Of a DNA stretch of 64,000 bases, positions 23,816-33,214 are shown one piece after another. Position 1 is the first letter of the stretch; each line of letters opens with the position of its first letter. The notes beneath the pieces were generated by a model, which was given only the letters and a program-made list of their open reading frames with translations, was not told the DNA's origin and searched no databases. Position numbers and translations under genes: made by a program. Source of the DNA: Lentisphaeria bacterium UBA4640 (GTDB lineage Bacteria; Verrucomicrobiota; Lentisphaeria; Victivallales; UBA1829); contig DHMO01000030.1 in assembly GCA_002405835.1 (NCBI GenBank), positions 16,125 through 80,124 on the forward strand, read 5' to 3'.

Positions 23816-24987
23816 CTCTTCGCGAACTCGGCGAACATATCGAACAGTACTTCATCGAAGTCATCCGCGAACGACGGAAGGGACCGTTCGATTCATTTGT
23901 CAAAGGCTTCCTGTTCGTTGCCTCGCGCTTCTACCTGCGCGCGATCAACACACGGATCTGGCTTTACGACAACCGCGTGATCCGCAACCGCGCAATCGGA
24001 TGTCTCGTGGTCAGCATCGGCAACCTCACCTGCGGCGGTACGGGCAAAACCCCGATTGTGGAAATCTTTGCCCGCACGCTCTCCCAGAAGGGACGCCGCG
24101 TCGCCATCCTCAGCCGCGGATACCGCAGCCGCGATAAACGCGGGTTCTTCGAGAAACTCGGCAAGCGCCTTTTCTCCAAGAAAAAGAAGTTTCCGCGATG
24201 CATCGTCTCCGACGGAAAAGACCTGCTGCAAGACTCCATCACCGCCGGCGACGAGCCCTACATGCTCGCCTCCAATCTCAAAGATGTCGCCGTCCTCGTT
24301 GACAAAGACCGCGTCAAGTCCGGTCTTTACGCCATCGACGAGTTCAAAACCGATGTTCTGATTCTCGATGACGGCTTTCAGTATCTGCGCTTGAAACCGC
24401 ACATCAACATTGTGCTTGTGGATTCCACTTCCCCCTTTGACAACCACCATGTTCTCCCCCGCGGTCTCATGCGCGAACCGATTGAACACATTCAGCGCGC
24501 CGACTACATCTTCCTGACCAAATCCGACGGCTCGCCGCGCCTGCGCCATCTGAAGGAGTTCATCCACAAGCACAATCACCGTGCGGAAATCATCGAATGC
24601 TGCCACCGTCCGAAATACCTGGAAGCGGTGTTTGACCGCGGCCGCCGCTATCCGCTCACCTCTCTGAAAGGGAAAAAACTCGCCTCCATCTCCGCGATTG
24701 CGAAACCGGCGAGCTTTGAATTTTTCCTTGAGGAACTTGGCGGCGAACTGGTTTTGAAGCGTCATTTTGCCGATCATCACCGCTACCGCCAGCAGGAGAT
24801 GATCGACTTCATCAACGATGCGAAAGCCGCCGGAGCCGAACTGATCGTCACCACGGAAAAAGACGCCGTCCGTATGCCGCGCCTTGACCGCCGCGACATT
24901 GATATTCAATTTCTGCGTGTGGAAATTGACATTCTGAGCGGACAGGAAAGTTTCGATCAGTGCATTTCCCGTATCTGTTTTATCTGA
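23812..24987 (+). CDS. lpxK: Tetraacyldisaccharide 4'-kinase
   Basis: The 391-residue protein has the LpxK Walker A SIGNLTCGGTGKTP near residues 65-78, directly followed by LSRGYRS, and the DDGFQYLRL motif near residue 185 that supplies the catalytic Asp. A hydrophobic N-terminal helix anchors the enzyme at the inner membrane. It phosphorylates the 4' position of lipid A precursor, the penultimate step before Kdo addition, so the cell makes LPS. A basic insert of about 25 residues after the SRGYRS motif (KRLFSKKKKFPR) is longer than usual. A hairpin terminator follows the stop. Confidence 0.92.
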   Translation: MTLRELGEHIEQYFIEVIRERRKGPFDSFVKGFLFVASRFYLRAINTRIWLYDNRVIRNRAIGCLVVSIGNLTCGGTGKTPIVEIFARTLSQKGRRVAILSRGYRSRDKRGFFEKLGKRLFSKKKKFPRCIVSDGKDLLQDSITAGDEPYMLASNLKDVAVLVDKDRVKSGLYAIDEFKTDVLILDDGFQYLRLKPHINIVLVDSTSPFDNHHVLPRGLMREPIEHIQRADYIFLTKSDGSPRLRHLKEFIHKHNHRAEIIECCHRPKYLEAVFDRGRRYPLTSLKGKKLASISAIAKPASFEFFLEELGGELVLKRHFADHHRYRQQEMIDFINDAKAAGAELIVTTEKDAVRMPRLDRRDIDIQFLRVEIDILSGQESFDQCISRICFI

Positions 24988-24991
24988 AAAA

Positions 24992-25024
24992 AGTGACGGA
25001 ATGACGATCCGTCACTCCGTCACT
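24992..25024 (+). terminator. Terminator hairpin built from TGACGGA copies
   Basis: AGTGACGGA pairs with TCCGTCACT (9 bp), continues after one mismatch as TGACG with CGTCA, and closes with a 3-base loop, four bases after the lpxK stop. A T-rich run follows at 25037-25052. Confidence 0.6.
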
Positions 25025-25056
25025 CAAGATTCTTGCGATATTTTTATTTTTTGAGC

Positions 25057-25084
25057 TTGTAATTTTTTAATCTGGATATATATT
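25057..25084 (+). promoter_or_regulatory. Promoter of tRNA-Pro
   Basis: TTGTAA (25057-25062) and TATATT (25079-25084), spacer 16 bases, end 18 bases before the mature tRNA. Confidence 0.5.
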
Positions 25085-25102
25085 AAATGCATTATCTTCA
25101 AT

Positions 25103-25180
25103 CGGGATATAGCGCAGCCTGGTTAGCGCGTTTGTCTGGGGGACAAAAGGTCGCGAGTTCAAATCTCGCTATCCCGACCA
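25103..25180 (+). tRNA. tRNA-Pro (anticodon GGG)
   Basis: A complete cloverleaf of 78 bases can be drawn: acceptor CGGGATA/TATCCCG, D stem GCGC/GCGC, anticodon stem TTTGT/ACAAA with loop CTGGGGG (anticodon GGG), and T stem GCGAG/CTCGC with loop TTCAAAT. The discriminator is A and the terminal CCA is encoded. Confidence 0.96.
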
Positions 25181-25506
25181 TTTTTATTTTAAATTCGAAT
25201 TCAAATTACTCTTCCGCAACCTCTTGAAACACTCCTTCCGTGTGCAGTCGGCATGTGCAAATTGCCTCTTCAATGATCTTTGCATAACTGCAACTTAATT
25301 TCAGGAAGCTGTTTTTTTAATTAAAAGAATATTCATGCTCCCGGATTCCATGTTTGATCAACCAGGAGAAGAATTCTCATATATCTGTCTGCTGTCCGCA
25401 AAAAATCTGGAAAGACCGCTCGCCTGTCTGAAAAAACATACTGATTTTTATCCGTCAATTTTATCCGTCAATCCGTCGTTTTTTTATTTTTAAGTTCAAA
25501 ATTAAC
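25181..25506 (+). other. Intergenic stretch without a recognised gene
   Basis: I see no supported coding sequence here. It is AT-rich and contains TCCGTCA copies at 25451 and 25464 plus a shortened third copy, ending close to the ldhA promoter. Confidence 0.5.
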
Positions 25507-25535
25507 TTGAAAAATCCGGTTTTCCGGTTTATATT
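25507..25535 (+). promoter_or_regulatory. Promoter of ldhA
   Basis: TTGAAA and TATATT with a 17-base spacer lie 28 bases before the chosen ldhA start, which rules out the earlier in-frame ATG at 25507 as the real start. Confidence 0.6.
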
Positions 25536-25563
25536 CTATCAACAACCACGGGGGAGGTATACT

Positions 25564-26637
25564 ATGATCCATTCAAAAATCAAAATCGCTTTTTTCGACA
25601 CGAAACCCTATGACCGCCGTTTTTTCGACGAGGCAAACCAAAGCGCCAGGTTCGGATTCGATATCCGGTACTATGAAACACGGCTCGCTCCCGCATCGGC
25701 GAAAATCGCCGAAGGTGCTCAAGTAGTCTGCGCATTCGTCAACGACGATCTCTCAGCGGAGACCATACGCACTCTTCATGACGTCGGTGTGGAACTCGTC
25801 GCAATGCGGTGTGCGGGATACAACAACGTCAACCTCACCGAGGCGCACGGCAAGCTCCGCGTGGTGCGCGTACCCGAATATTCACCCCATGCCGTCGCGG
25901 AATACACCCTGGCACTCCTGCTGACCCTGAACCGGAATCTTCACCGCGCCTATTGCCGCGTCCGGGAAAACAACTTCTCCATCAACGGATTCATCGGATT
26001 CGACGTCTACGGCAAAACCGTCGGAATCATCGGAACAGGAAAAATCGGGCGCACCTTCGCCGAACTGCTTCAGGGATTCGGCGTCAAAATTCTTGCGTAT
26101 GATCTCTACCCGAACGAAGCGGAGGCAAAACGGCTCAACATCGAATATGTCCCGCTGGAAGAACTTTTCCGCCGAAGCGACATCATTTCCCTGCACTGTC
26201 CGCTGACGCCTGAAAACCGTCATCTCATCAACCGCGAAACCATCGCCATGATGAAGCCGGGCGTCTTCCTCCTGAATACAAGCCGCGGCGGACTCATTGA
26301 TGCGGCGGCGCTCATAAAAGGACTCAAAAAGAAGCTCATCGGCGGCGCCGGACTCGACGTTTACGAAGAGGAGACCGAATACTTCTTTGAAGACCGCTCC
26401 GACTCCGCGATCGACGACGATATTCTCGCCCGTCTCATGACCTTCCCGAACGTCCTCATCACCTCGCATCAGGCGTTTTTCACAAAGGAGGCAGAGAGCA
26501 ATATCGCACGAACCACGCTCGACAATATTCTCGATTATTTCTACAAACGTCCGCTGGCAAACGAAATCTGCCGCGACTGCGACGGACATCTCTCCTGTCC
26601 AGCCAAACAGGAAGCACACAGTAAAACAAAAGTCTAA
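25564..26637 (+). CDS. ldhA: D-lactate dehydrogenase
   Basis: The 357-residue protein matches the fermentative LdhA type of the D-2-hydroxyacid dehydrogenases. The NAD-binding site GTGKIG is near residues 157-162. The catalytic Arg is in LNTSRGGLID, the Glu in the GAGLDVYEEE region, and the catalytic His in SHQAFFTKEA near residue 302; the LdhA-type insert FFEDRSDSAI is present. It reduces pyruvate to D-lactate and regenerates NAD+ in a fermenting cell. The start at 25564 follows GGGGGAGG with seven bases spacing. Confidence 0.9.
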   Translation: MIHSKIKIAFFDTKPYDRRFFDEANQSARFGFDIRYYETRLAPASAKIAEGAQVVCAFVNDDLSAETIRTLHDVGVELVAMRCAGYNNVNLTEAHGKLRVVRVPEYSPHAVAEYTLALLLTLNRNLHRAYCRVRENNFSINGFIGFDVYGKTVGIIGTGKIGRTFAELLQGFGVKILAYDLYPNEAEAKRLNIEYVPLEELFRRSDIISLHCPLTPENRHLINRETIAMMKPGVFLLNTSRGGLIDAAALIKGLKKKLIGGAGLDVYEEETEYFFEDRSDSAIDDDILARLMTFPNVLITSHQAFFTKEAESNIARTTLDNILDYFYKRPLANEICRDCDGHLSCPAKQEAHSKTKV

Positions 26638-26659
26638 AATAAAGAATCAGTATTAAAAA

Positions 26660-26699
26660 CTTGAAAAAGATTGCCGAAAAGCAATTTTTTTCAAGTTTT
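26660..26699 (+). terminator. Intrinsic terminator of ldhA
   Basis: A 15-bp stem (CTTGAAAAAGATTGC with GCAATTTTTTTCAAG, one G-U pair) and a 6-base loop, followed by TTTTC, 22 bases after the stop. Confidence 0.75.
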
Positions 26700-26706
26700 C
26701 TTTAAA

Positions 26707-26741
26707 AAATGCGAAAAAGAGGTATTGCTTTTTTCGCATTT
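26707..26741 (+). terminator. Second terminator-like hairpin after ldhA
   Basis: AAATGCGAAAAA pairs with TTTTTCGCATTT around an 11-base loop. It overlaps the -35 region of the promoter that follows, so it may regulate rather than only terminate. Confidence 0.4.
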
Positions 26742-26752
26742 TTTGCTATAAT
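26725..26752 (+). promoter_or_regulatory. Promoter of a candidate small RNA
   Basis: TTGCTT (26725-26730) and a consensus TATAAT (26747-26752) with a 16-base spacer, pointing into a 160-base stretch without an open frame. Confidence 0.5.
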
Positions 26753-26758
26753 TAAAGT

Positions 26759-26903
26759 ACGGCGGTGCTGATAAATATTCAGCAGGCCGGTGTCTTCTTG
26801 ATGGCATTAAGTTGATAGGTTTTCGTCAGATTCAGGAGAGTCTGCGGCGGATGTGCTTTTCCACGCAGATTTCGGCAAAACGGGAGGGTTCCGTTTTGCC
26901 GAA
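26759..26903 (+). ncRNA. Candidate structured small RNA of unknown family
   Basis: Downstream of a good promoter, the sequence folds into successive hairpins: CGGC/GCCG plus TGCTGA/TCAGCA near 26761-26791, CAGATT/AGTCTG near 26827-26843, and a perfect 13-bp stem TTCGGCAAAACGG/CCGTTTTGCCGAA at 26871-26903 with a 7-base loop. No convincing open frame is present. The last hairpin is followed by only a weak T-rich tail and ends 10 bases before the converging flavin reductase stop, so it could also belong to that gene. I do not recognise 6S, SRP, tmRNA or a riboswitch. Confidence 0.35.
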
Positions 26904-26912
26904 TATATTATC

Positions 26913-27443
26913 TTATTTCCAGTATTTTTCAACCGCGCTTACAGCAGTCACTTCACCGAAAACAATCTTGTGGAAATCTTTCGCCGGATACCAGTCCGCA
27001 ATGGCTTTCGTATCAATGAAACACTCCGGTTTCATCCAGTCGGCATAGGTCTTGCGGCATTCGATCACCAGCTCCGCTTCGGCGATTGCGGGGGCGGCGA
27101 CACTCTGCGCAGCCTCAGCGGTCAGCCCGGTCTCCTTGAACTTGTCGAACTGCGCACCCGACTTCGAACCGAAAAACTTCAGAGCATCCTTGTGCTCCGG
27201 ACCGAACGCGCTCAGCGTAAAGCTGTCGCCGTTGTCCAGGAACGGGAGCGTGTGACGCTGCGGACGGACCACAACCATTGCAAACGGCTTACCCCAGAGC
27301 GTGCCGAACGAACCCCAGCTGATCGTCATGCCGTTGTACTCTCCCTTCGCAAAATCGCCCGCGGAAAGGATGAACCAGCCAGTATTGAAAATTTCAAACG
27401 GCTGGGCTTTGAGCTGTGAAAAGGTGATTGGTGTGCGTTTCAT
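26913..27443 (-). CDS. Flavin reductase family protein
   Basis: The 176-residue protein has the split-barrel fold of flavin reductases that bind FMN or FAD. Recognisable parts are FEIFNTGWFILSAGD at the start, NGMTISWGSFGTLWGKPFAMVVVRP in the flavin-binding strands, and the terminal HKIVFGEVTAV strand. Short members of this group (about 170-190 residues) reduce flavin or act as simple flavoproteins in anaerobes. It starts with ATG one base after the stop of no other gene but directly before the alpha-2-macroglobulin stop, from which it is separated by one base; both are on the minus strand with the macroglobulin upstream. Confidence 0.82.
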   Translation of the reverse strand: MKRTPITFSQLKAQPFEIFNTGWFILSAGDFAKGEYNGMTISWGSFGTLWGKPFAMVVVRPQRHTLPFLDNGDSFTLSAFGPEHKDALKFFGSKSGAQFDKFKETGLTAEAAQSVAAPAIAEAELVIECRKTYADWMKPECFIDTKAIADWYPAKDFHKIVFGEVTAVSAVEKYWK

Positions 27444-27444
27444 C

Positions 27445-30400
27445 TTATTTCTCCTTGATGTTGATGATCATATCGTTTGAATTGGCGCGCAGAGCCGGGG
27501 CGTAGACGCCGCGTCCCGTCGCGGGAAGGGCTGTATAGGAGCCGTCAAAACGCGCGCGGATGCGGTAACGGACCGCGGAAACACCGCGCGTCAGATTGCG
27601 CAGATAGAAATGCGGTCCCTCCGTCCGGAACTCCGCATAGATTGACGGAAACCATGAAATATAACCGCTCTTCGGATTCACATACTCAAAACCGGCAGGC
27701 AGGCAATCCGCAAATTCGGTATAGTCATAATCGCTTTTCGCGGACGGGATCAGTTCCACTTCCACAATGTCGCCAGGTTTGACGGATGAGAGATCGTTCA
27801 GCGGAATCCTTTTTTCCGCCTCGCGGCGCACGGAAACAGGCTGTCCGAAACGGTCGGGAACTGTTCCGTTGTTCCGAGCCGGTTCAATCAGCCAGTAACG
27901 CCGCTGAAGGGTCAGTTCAAGTCCGGCGGCGGATATGCGCGGCTCGCGTGTGAAGTACGAGAGCATTCCGTAATACATCATCGCACCTTTTCCCGTACAG
28001 GAAATCTCCACTTCATGCACACCGGGAAGCAGCTGTTCCGCCGGGATAACCGCACGGAAATCATTCTTCCAAAGATTTTCTTCCGTAATGCGGAACGAAG
28101 AAACCGTCACTCCGTCAATTTTGACGGAAACTTCATTGTCCGGCGCTCCCTCCTCTGAAATTTGAATGTACCGGGCGAGCACCCCGACAGCCTCACCGAG
28201 AGCCCGCAGGGAGGTACGCGACGGAGCGTTGCGCAGGTTGATCGTCAGATAACGCGCCACAGCTTCCGTCAGACGGCTTTTCGGTTCCGTGCGCAGCAGC
28301 AGTTCAAGGTATGCAGCCTGGGTTGCCGTATCGTTTCCGCACCAGCTGAAACGCCAGGAAGACGGGATATTGAGATACGCGGTTCCCAGCTGTTCCTCCT
28401 GTTTCAGCAAACCGGAAAGCTCTTTCAAAACTGTTTTCTGTTCCGGTGAACCATCCTTGAGCACGAGTCCCAGAGTTGCCAGCCCGAACGGAGAAAGCTG
28501 TTCCCGCATTTGAAAGACCAGCTTCTCAAGTTCTTCCGAACGTTTCCCCGCGCGCGCCAGAGTGCGTAGCACCAGAGCATCGGAATTTCCGCAAACAAAC
28601 TTGCGGGAGGCGGCACGGCTTCTCGCTTCGGCTTCAAGCCATGCAATGCCGCGCGAAAGAACACGGGCATCAACCTCCCCGCGTCCCATCTCCTTCGCAT
28701 CAAGCAGAGCGCTGACGACCGCAGCCGTGGTATCCGGCCAGGATCGCTCGCCGTAACCGCTGAACCAGCCCCAGCCGCCGTCGGAATTCACCATTCCCTG
28801 AATCATTTTAAGGGAAGACGCAATCACACGTTCCATATTTTTTTCCAACTTGACGGGCTTCGCAGAAGAACGGTAACTCTTATAAAGCTCCTTCCGGACA
28901 TCCGCGCGGCGGAGCGCGATTTCAAGCGGAATATTCATCTTCCGGAATGCATTTGCCGCCTTCAGAGCAGGCAGGAAACGCGTGACTGCTCCGAAAACAT
29001 TTTCCGACTCATCCGTCAAAAGTGACGGGAGCAGATCAATCATCGCAACAGCCGCTCCGGGAGTAAAATCAATTACAAGCTCAGCACCGCCGCGAATCGC
29101 CGAAGGAACAGTACAGCGGATCGTCGCTGTCTGATTCTGAATCCGTCCGGCAAACGGCACATGTTTTTGAATGCCGCGAACCTTCACAGGAAGCGAAAGA
29201 GAAACACCGTCCGCCAGTTTGCCGTCAATACGGACTGTCAGGGTCGGTTTTACCAAACCTTCCTGCTCCGCGCGAATATGGAACGGAAGAGTCACCGATA
29301 CATCAGGCTCGACAGAGACGGTCCGGCTTTCGGAAATGACGGACACCTCTTTTTCAGAGACCGTGAGTTCAACCTTTGCACGAATCGGCTTTTTTGAGTA
29401 ATTGTGGACCACTGCAAGAGCATCCGCCATATCGCCTCCCGTCAAAAATGACGGCATCTCAAGACGCGCGATAATCTCTTTGGAAACCACGAATTCCGCC
29501 CTCGCCTCGCCAACGCTGGTGCGCCCGCCGATACTCCATGCGCGAACCACCCACGTCGTCAGATTGTCCGGAACCGGAACCATCACGCGAACCCGTCCGT
29601 CACTGTCGAACTCGTGCTGCCCGATCCAGAAAATGCTGTCCGCAAAATCGGAACGGATAAACGCCTCATCCGTCTCCGGTCCGGCTCCCATGCCTTCCGA
29701 CATTGCCGACGGAGCCGCTTTTGATTTATACAGAACTCTGTTCGATCTTAACATGCCGGGACTCATATCACAAACGGGAACAGCACTTCCAAAGCCGAAA
29801 AATCTCTGCATCACATCCTCGGAGTAAGGCCATGAGTCTGCAAGAATTCCGCTCTGCAGATTCAAATGGAAAAACCGTTTCCAACTCCAGAAGAACTGCT
29901 GAATTGAGGGAATGTTGTTCCCCGCAACCGCCTCCAGAGACTTGTCATAAACCGTCAGAGCGAACACTCCGGAAACAGGCTTTCCGTTCAGATCCGTTAT
30001 CGTCAGATCCACCGGAACCGTGGAGCGCGGACGCGACGGCTGTTTCGGAACATCCAGTTTCACATTCAGCATGCGCTTTTCCGGCGGAATGCAGATCTGT
30101 TTCGTCACCTGATGCACCGTACCGTTGCGGATGGTCACCGCGGCCGCAAAAATGTTCGGCTGGTCCGCTTCCGTGACTTTGTGCGTGACAAGTGTGGAGT
30201 AACCTTTCAGTTTCAAATGACGCATTGTTCCGCCGAGGTAAAAATAGACATCCGCGTCCGGACGGTTGGCGGAAATCAGGATTTTCACCGTTTCGCCGGG
30301 CTGATATGTCGCCTTGTCGAGTGATATTTCCATCGGCAGTTCAGAGAACATGCCGTCAGCACCGTTATCTTCCGTAATGCGGACAATGCATGCGGCGGAG

Positions 30401-33147
30401 TCTTCCCCGCCATCCTTTCCGCGAAACTCCGCAACTGCGCGATAAACGCCCGCGCGGTTCGTCACAAATGACGGGCTTTCACCACTTTTGAACGGAATTG
30501 AGCGTAATACTGATCCGTCATTTTCATATTTCAGATCGTCAGACAACTTCGCGCGGTACAGGCGGATCAGACCTGTCCCCTCCACAGGCTTTCCGTTCGG
30601 ATCAACGGCCTCGACTTTCAGTGTTGTCACTTCATTCGGACGGCGGAAACCGTTGGCGGAATAAATAAAGAGCCTGAACGGCTTCGCCGCCGCAATCAGC
30701 GAACCGGACGCGGAAATGACTTTTCGGGAGGAATCCGTCACATCCGCTTTGACGGTATAACGGTAATTCCGATCTTTCCGGTCTGCGGAAAATTTCGTAG
30801 GGATGCGAATGGAGAACGTTCCGTCCGCCGCGGTCTTTCCGGAAAATTCCGTTACAACCTCTCGGTCGGAATACCACGGCAGACATTTCCAGAGGTAACA
30901 GGTCGACGGCAGTTCATAACCGTTGCCATAGAGCCATGAGAACGGGGAAACAAGGGGAATGTAGCTTCCGGAAACCTCGCGGATCACCGTTCCCCTCACC
31001 TCCGCTCCGGGAACGGGCGCGCCGAAGTAATAATCCGCATGAAGCGTAGCCGTCACTGTTTCGCCAAGACGAACCGGTTTTGACGGAATGTCAAGTTTCA
31101 CTTCATACTCCGGCTTCTTATACTCTTCCACGCGGAACGCAATGCTGCCGAGCTGCTCCGCTCCGATGCTGTAATGACCGAGCGCCGCCTCTTCCGGAAG
31201 TGTGAATCTGCCTGAAAACGCTCCTGTTTCGGGGCTGACGGGCATTTTTGATGTATAGAGAATCTTTCCGCGCGGCTCACGGACCTTAACCGTCACAAAT
31301 GACGGATATTTTTCCGTCATTTCAGTGTAGGCGGCAAGGCGGATAAAACCGGAAAACTTTACCTTATCTCCCGGCTTGTAAACCGGACGGTCGGTCAGCA
31401 TAAATGCGCGCGGACGTTTATAAACGCCCGGATTTCTGCCTGAAGCCGGATTCCATCCGCTGTAAAATGCATATTTTCCGTTGAACTCCGCGAACGCCCG
31501 GAAATTGTTCATTTTCTTTTCCTGCGGCAAATCCAGCGATCCGTCATTTGCGGAAATGACGGAGAAATCCTTCGTCTCAATCCGGATACGTCCGTATTTT
31601 TTCATCTCCTCCGGATTCTGCGAATAGACGGTGCGGAAGAACCGGAAATCAACCTTCTTTCCGGCAACCGGGGAGCCGTCCGATGCGCGGTTCAAAAGCA
31701 GCTTCGGAGCCAGCATGTTTGAATTGGCGAAAGTAAACATGTAATCCGTTATCCAGACAATGATCTGACTGGTATTGCCGTCTTTGAGCGCAACGGTGAC
31801 AAGCCACGCTCCGGCGTTTTTCAACGGCAGCGGAATCTTTGTCTCCGTTTCCGCATGGCGCGGCAGAGGATTGAGTTTCAGCGGAATCTTCGCTATTACA
31901 GGTCCGAACGAACCGGAATATTCCTTCAGAAGACGCGGAACCGGAAGCGAATAAAGATCATAAATCCCGTCTTTCTGCGGTTTTGAGTGTGCATCAAGCA
32001 AGGCTTTCATCAATTTTGCTTCATCAATCCGCTGAATCGAAACCGTGCCGGATTTGGCATTCCGGAAATAAAATTTAAGTTCGGGTTCCGTTCCGGCGGG
32101 AAGAATGCGGAGCGGCTCAAGCGAACCGAAATTGCCGGAAATCTGCCGGACAAGCTCTTTATCACCGGCGCGGCGCGCCATCTCCAGAGCCTTCTCCATC
32201 TGTCCGCGTCCGAGGTAGATATCCGCAAGGGTCCGCCAATCCTTCAGTTCCTTGTAGAGCAAAATAAAATTGTGTTCATCAGGCATCCGGAAGCGCATGA
32301 TTCCATTGGCAAGCTGCGCAATTGTCTCGGAATCGGAAAGTGTTTCAAGAACCCGGCGGCTTTCCGCATCGTTCCGGTTCACTTGGAACTGACGGGCAAG
32401 AAAATCAGCATAAATCTTATCCGCCGCTGTGTTTTTCCGGTCACGCGCGAGCTTGCGGAAGAACTGAAAACGTTCTCCGTCATCTGCCGCGGCGTCATAC
32501 GACTTCGGCGTCCGGCTGAAAACCGGAAGACCGTTTTTGCCGACCGGCGGACGGGAAAAAGAGGAACCTCTCCACATGTTTTCTTCATAATCGGGCAGCG
32601 AGCCGAGATCCGTCTTCTGCTGAAGTTTCCATGAGTTGGAATCACTTCGTCCGGTAAACCAGAGCGCGGCGAATTTCGCGTAAAATTCCGCCGGGAGCGC
32701 ATCCGGATTCCTGCGGTAAAGGTGATCAAACAGACGCAGCAGACGGACACGGTCGCGCTCCGCGCAATTCAAAAACACACCGTATCCGCCGCGGTTGTTC
32801 CCGCGCGTAAAACTTTCACCAATGCGGTATCCGTAACTGGGAATCGCATTCGATTTATCGTACAGAGCAAGAACAACCGGCACACTCTCCGCATACTTTG
32901 TCCGCACGAGTTCCAGCAGAAAATCAAACTCCTCAGGCTCATTCATCCGCGAAAGCCGCTGAAGAGCGGATACGAGGTTTTCCGCATTCTGTTTTTCCGT
33001 CGTTCCCGGAGGCGGATTCTGAAGAAGTTTTTTGTAATACGGGTAATTTTCCGTTCCGCTTTCCGCCGCAACAGGAGTAATCGCCGGAGTATCCAGAGCA
33101 GATACGCTCAAAGCGAACGGAAAAAGCAAAGCCAGCAGATATTTCAT
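27445..33147 (-). CDS. Alpha-2-macroglobulin family protein lacking the thioester
   Basis: The 1900-residue exported protein has a signal peptide (about 1-17) and several macroglobulin domains. Typical marks are TDRPVYKPGDKVKFSGF (MG domain), KATYQPGETVKILI and FWIGQHEFDSDGRVRVMVPVPDNLTTWVVRAW of the alpha-2-macroglobulin region. A helical toroid near residues 1360-1650 follows, then a terminal beta domain (GDIVEVELIPSAKSDYDY). In thioester-bearing relatives the toroid starts with C-x-E-Q; here the same place near residue 1383 reads ESENVFGAVTRFLP, so no covalent trap can form. It probably sits in the periplasm as a protease decoy or envelope factor, but a YfaS/MagD-like role is inferred. An initial N-terminal 300 residues look TPR-like helical. 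The ribosome site lies inside a hairpin. Confidence 0.85.
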   Translation of the reverse strand: MKYLLALLFPFALSVSALDTPAITPVAAESGTENYPYYKKLLQNPPPGTTEKQNAENLVSALQRLSRMNEPEEFDFLLELVRTKYAESVPVVLALYDKSNAIPSYGYRIGESFTRGNNRGGYGVFLNCAERDRVRLLRLFDHLYRRNPDALPAEFYAKFAALWFTGRSDSNSWKLQQKTDLGSLPDYEENMWRGSSFSRPPVGKNGLPVFSRTPKSYDAAADDGERFQFFRKLARDRKNTAADKIYADFLARQFQVNRNDAESRRVLETLSDSETIAQLANGIMRFRMPDEHNFILLYKELKDWRTLADIYLGRGQMEKALEMARRAGDKELVRQISGNFGSLEPLRILPAGTEPELKFYFRNAKSGTVSIQRIDEAKLMKALLDAHSKPQKDGIYDLYSLPVPRLLKEYSGSFGPVIAKIPLKLNPLPRHAETETKIPLPLKNAGAWLVTVALKDGNTSQIIVWITDYMFTFANSNMLAPKLLLNRASDGSPVAGKKVDFRFFRTVYSQNPEEMKKYGRIRIETKDFSVISANDGSLDLPQEKKMNNFRAFAEFNGKYAFYSGWNPASGRNPGVYKRPRAFMLTDRPVYKPGDKVKFSGFIRLAAYTEMTEKYPSFVTVKVREPRGKILYTSKMPVSPETGAFSGRFTLPEEAALGHYSIGAEQLGSIAFRVEEYKKPEYEVKLDIPSKPVRLGETVTATLHADYYFGAPVPGAEVRGTVIREVSGSYIPLVSPFSWLYGNGYELPSTCYLWKCLPWYSDREVVTEFSGKTAADGTFSIRIPTKFSADRKDRNYRYTVKADVTDSSRKVISASGSLIAAAKPFRLFIYSANGFRRPNEVTTLKVEAVDPNGKPVEGTGLIRLYRAKLSDDLKYENDGSVLRSIPFKSGESPSFVTNRAGVYRAVAEFRGKDGGEDSAACIVRITEDNGADGMFSELPMEISLDKATYQPGETVKILISANRPDADVYFYLGGTMRHLKLKGYSTLVTHKVTEADQPNIFAAAVTIRNGTVHQVTKQICIPPEKRMLNVKLDVPKQPSRPRSTVPVDLTITDLNGKPVSGVFALTVYDKSLEAVAGNNIPSIQQFFWSWKRFFHLNLQSGILADSWPYSEDVMQRFFGFGSAVPVCDMSPGMLRSNRVLYKSKAAPSAMSEGMGAGPETDEAFIRSDFADSIFWIGQHEFDSDGRVRVMVPVPDNLTTWVVRAWSIGGRTSVGEARAEFVVSKEIIARLEMPSFLTGGDMADALAVVHNYSKKPIRAKVELTVSEKEVSVISESRTVSVEPDVSVTLPFHIRAEQEGLVKPTLTVRIDGKLADGVSLSLPVKVRGIQKHVPFAGRIQNQTATIRCTVPSAIRGGAELVIDFTPGAAVAMIDLLPSLLTDESENVFGAVTRFLPALKAANAFRKMNIPLEIALRRADVRKELYKSYRSSAKPVKLEKNMERVIASSLKMIQGMVNSDGGWGWFSGYGERSWPDTTAAVVSALLDAKEMGRGEVDARVLSRGIAWLEAEARSRAASRKFVCGNSDALVLRTLARAGKRSEELEKLVFQMREQLSPFGLATLGLVLKDGSPEQKTVLKELSGLLKQEEQLGTAYLNIPSSWRFSWCGNDTATQAAYLELLLRTEPKSRLTEAVARYLTINLRNAPSRTSLRALGEAVGVLARYIQISEEGAPDNEVSVKIDGVTVSSFRITEENLWKNDFRAVIPAEQLLPGVHEVEISCTGKGAMMYYGMLSYFTREPRISAAGLELTLQRRYWLIEPARNNGTVPDRFGQPVSVRREAEKRIPLNDLSSVKPGDIVEVELIPSAKSDYDYTEFADCLPAGFEYVNPKSGYISWFPSIYAEFRTEGPHFYLRNLTRGVSAVRYRIRARFDGSYTALPATGRGVYAPALRANSNDMIINIKEK

Positions 33148-33186
33148 AAAAAAAGTTCCTCCGTATTTTTCATATACAGAGGAACT
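33148..33186 (-). promoter_or_regulatory. Terminator-like hairpin that hides the macroglobulin ribosome site
   Basis: On the minus strand a 13-bp stem (one G-U) with a 7-base loop spans 33186-33154 and is followed by six to seven T just before the ATG at 33147. Its 3' arm contains GGAGGA (33162-33157), nine bases before the start codon, so the same element could stop transcription from the flotillin gene and mask translation of the macroglobulin. Confidence 0.65.
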
Positions 33187-33214
33187 CTATCACGCTTTTC
33201 CGAAAAAGCAAGTG

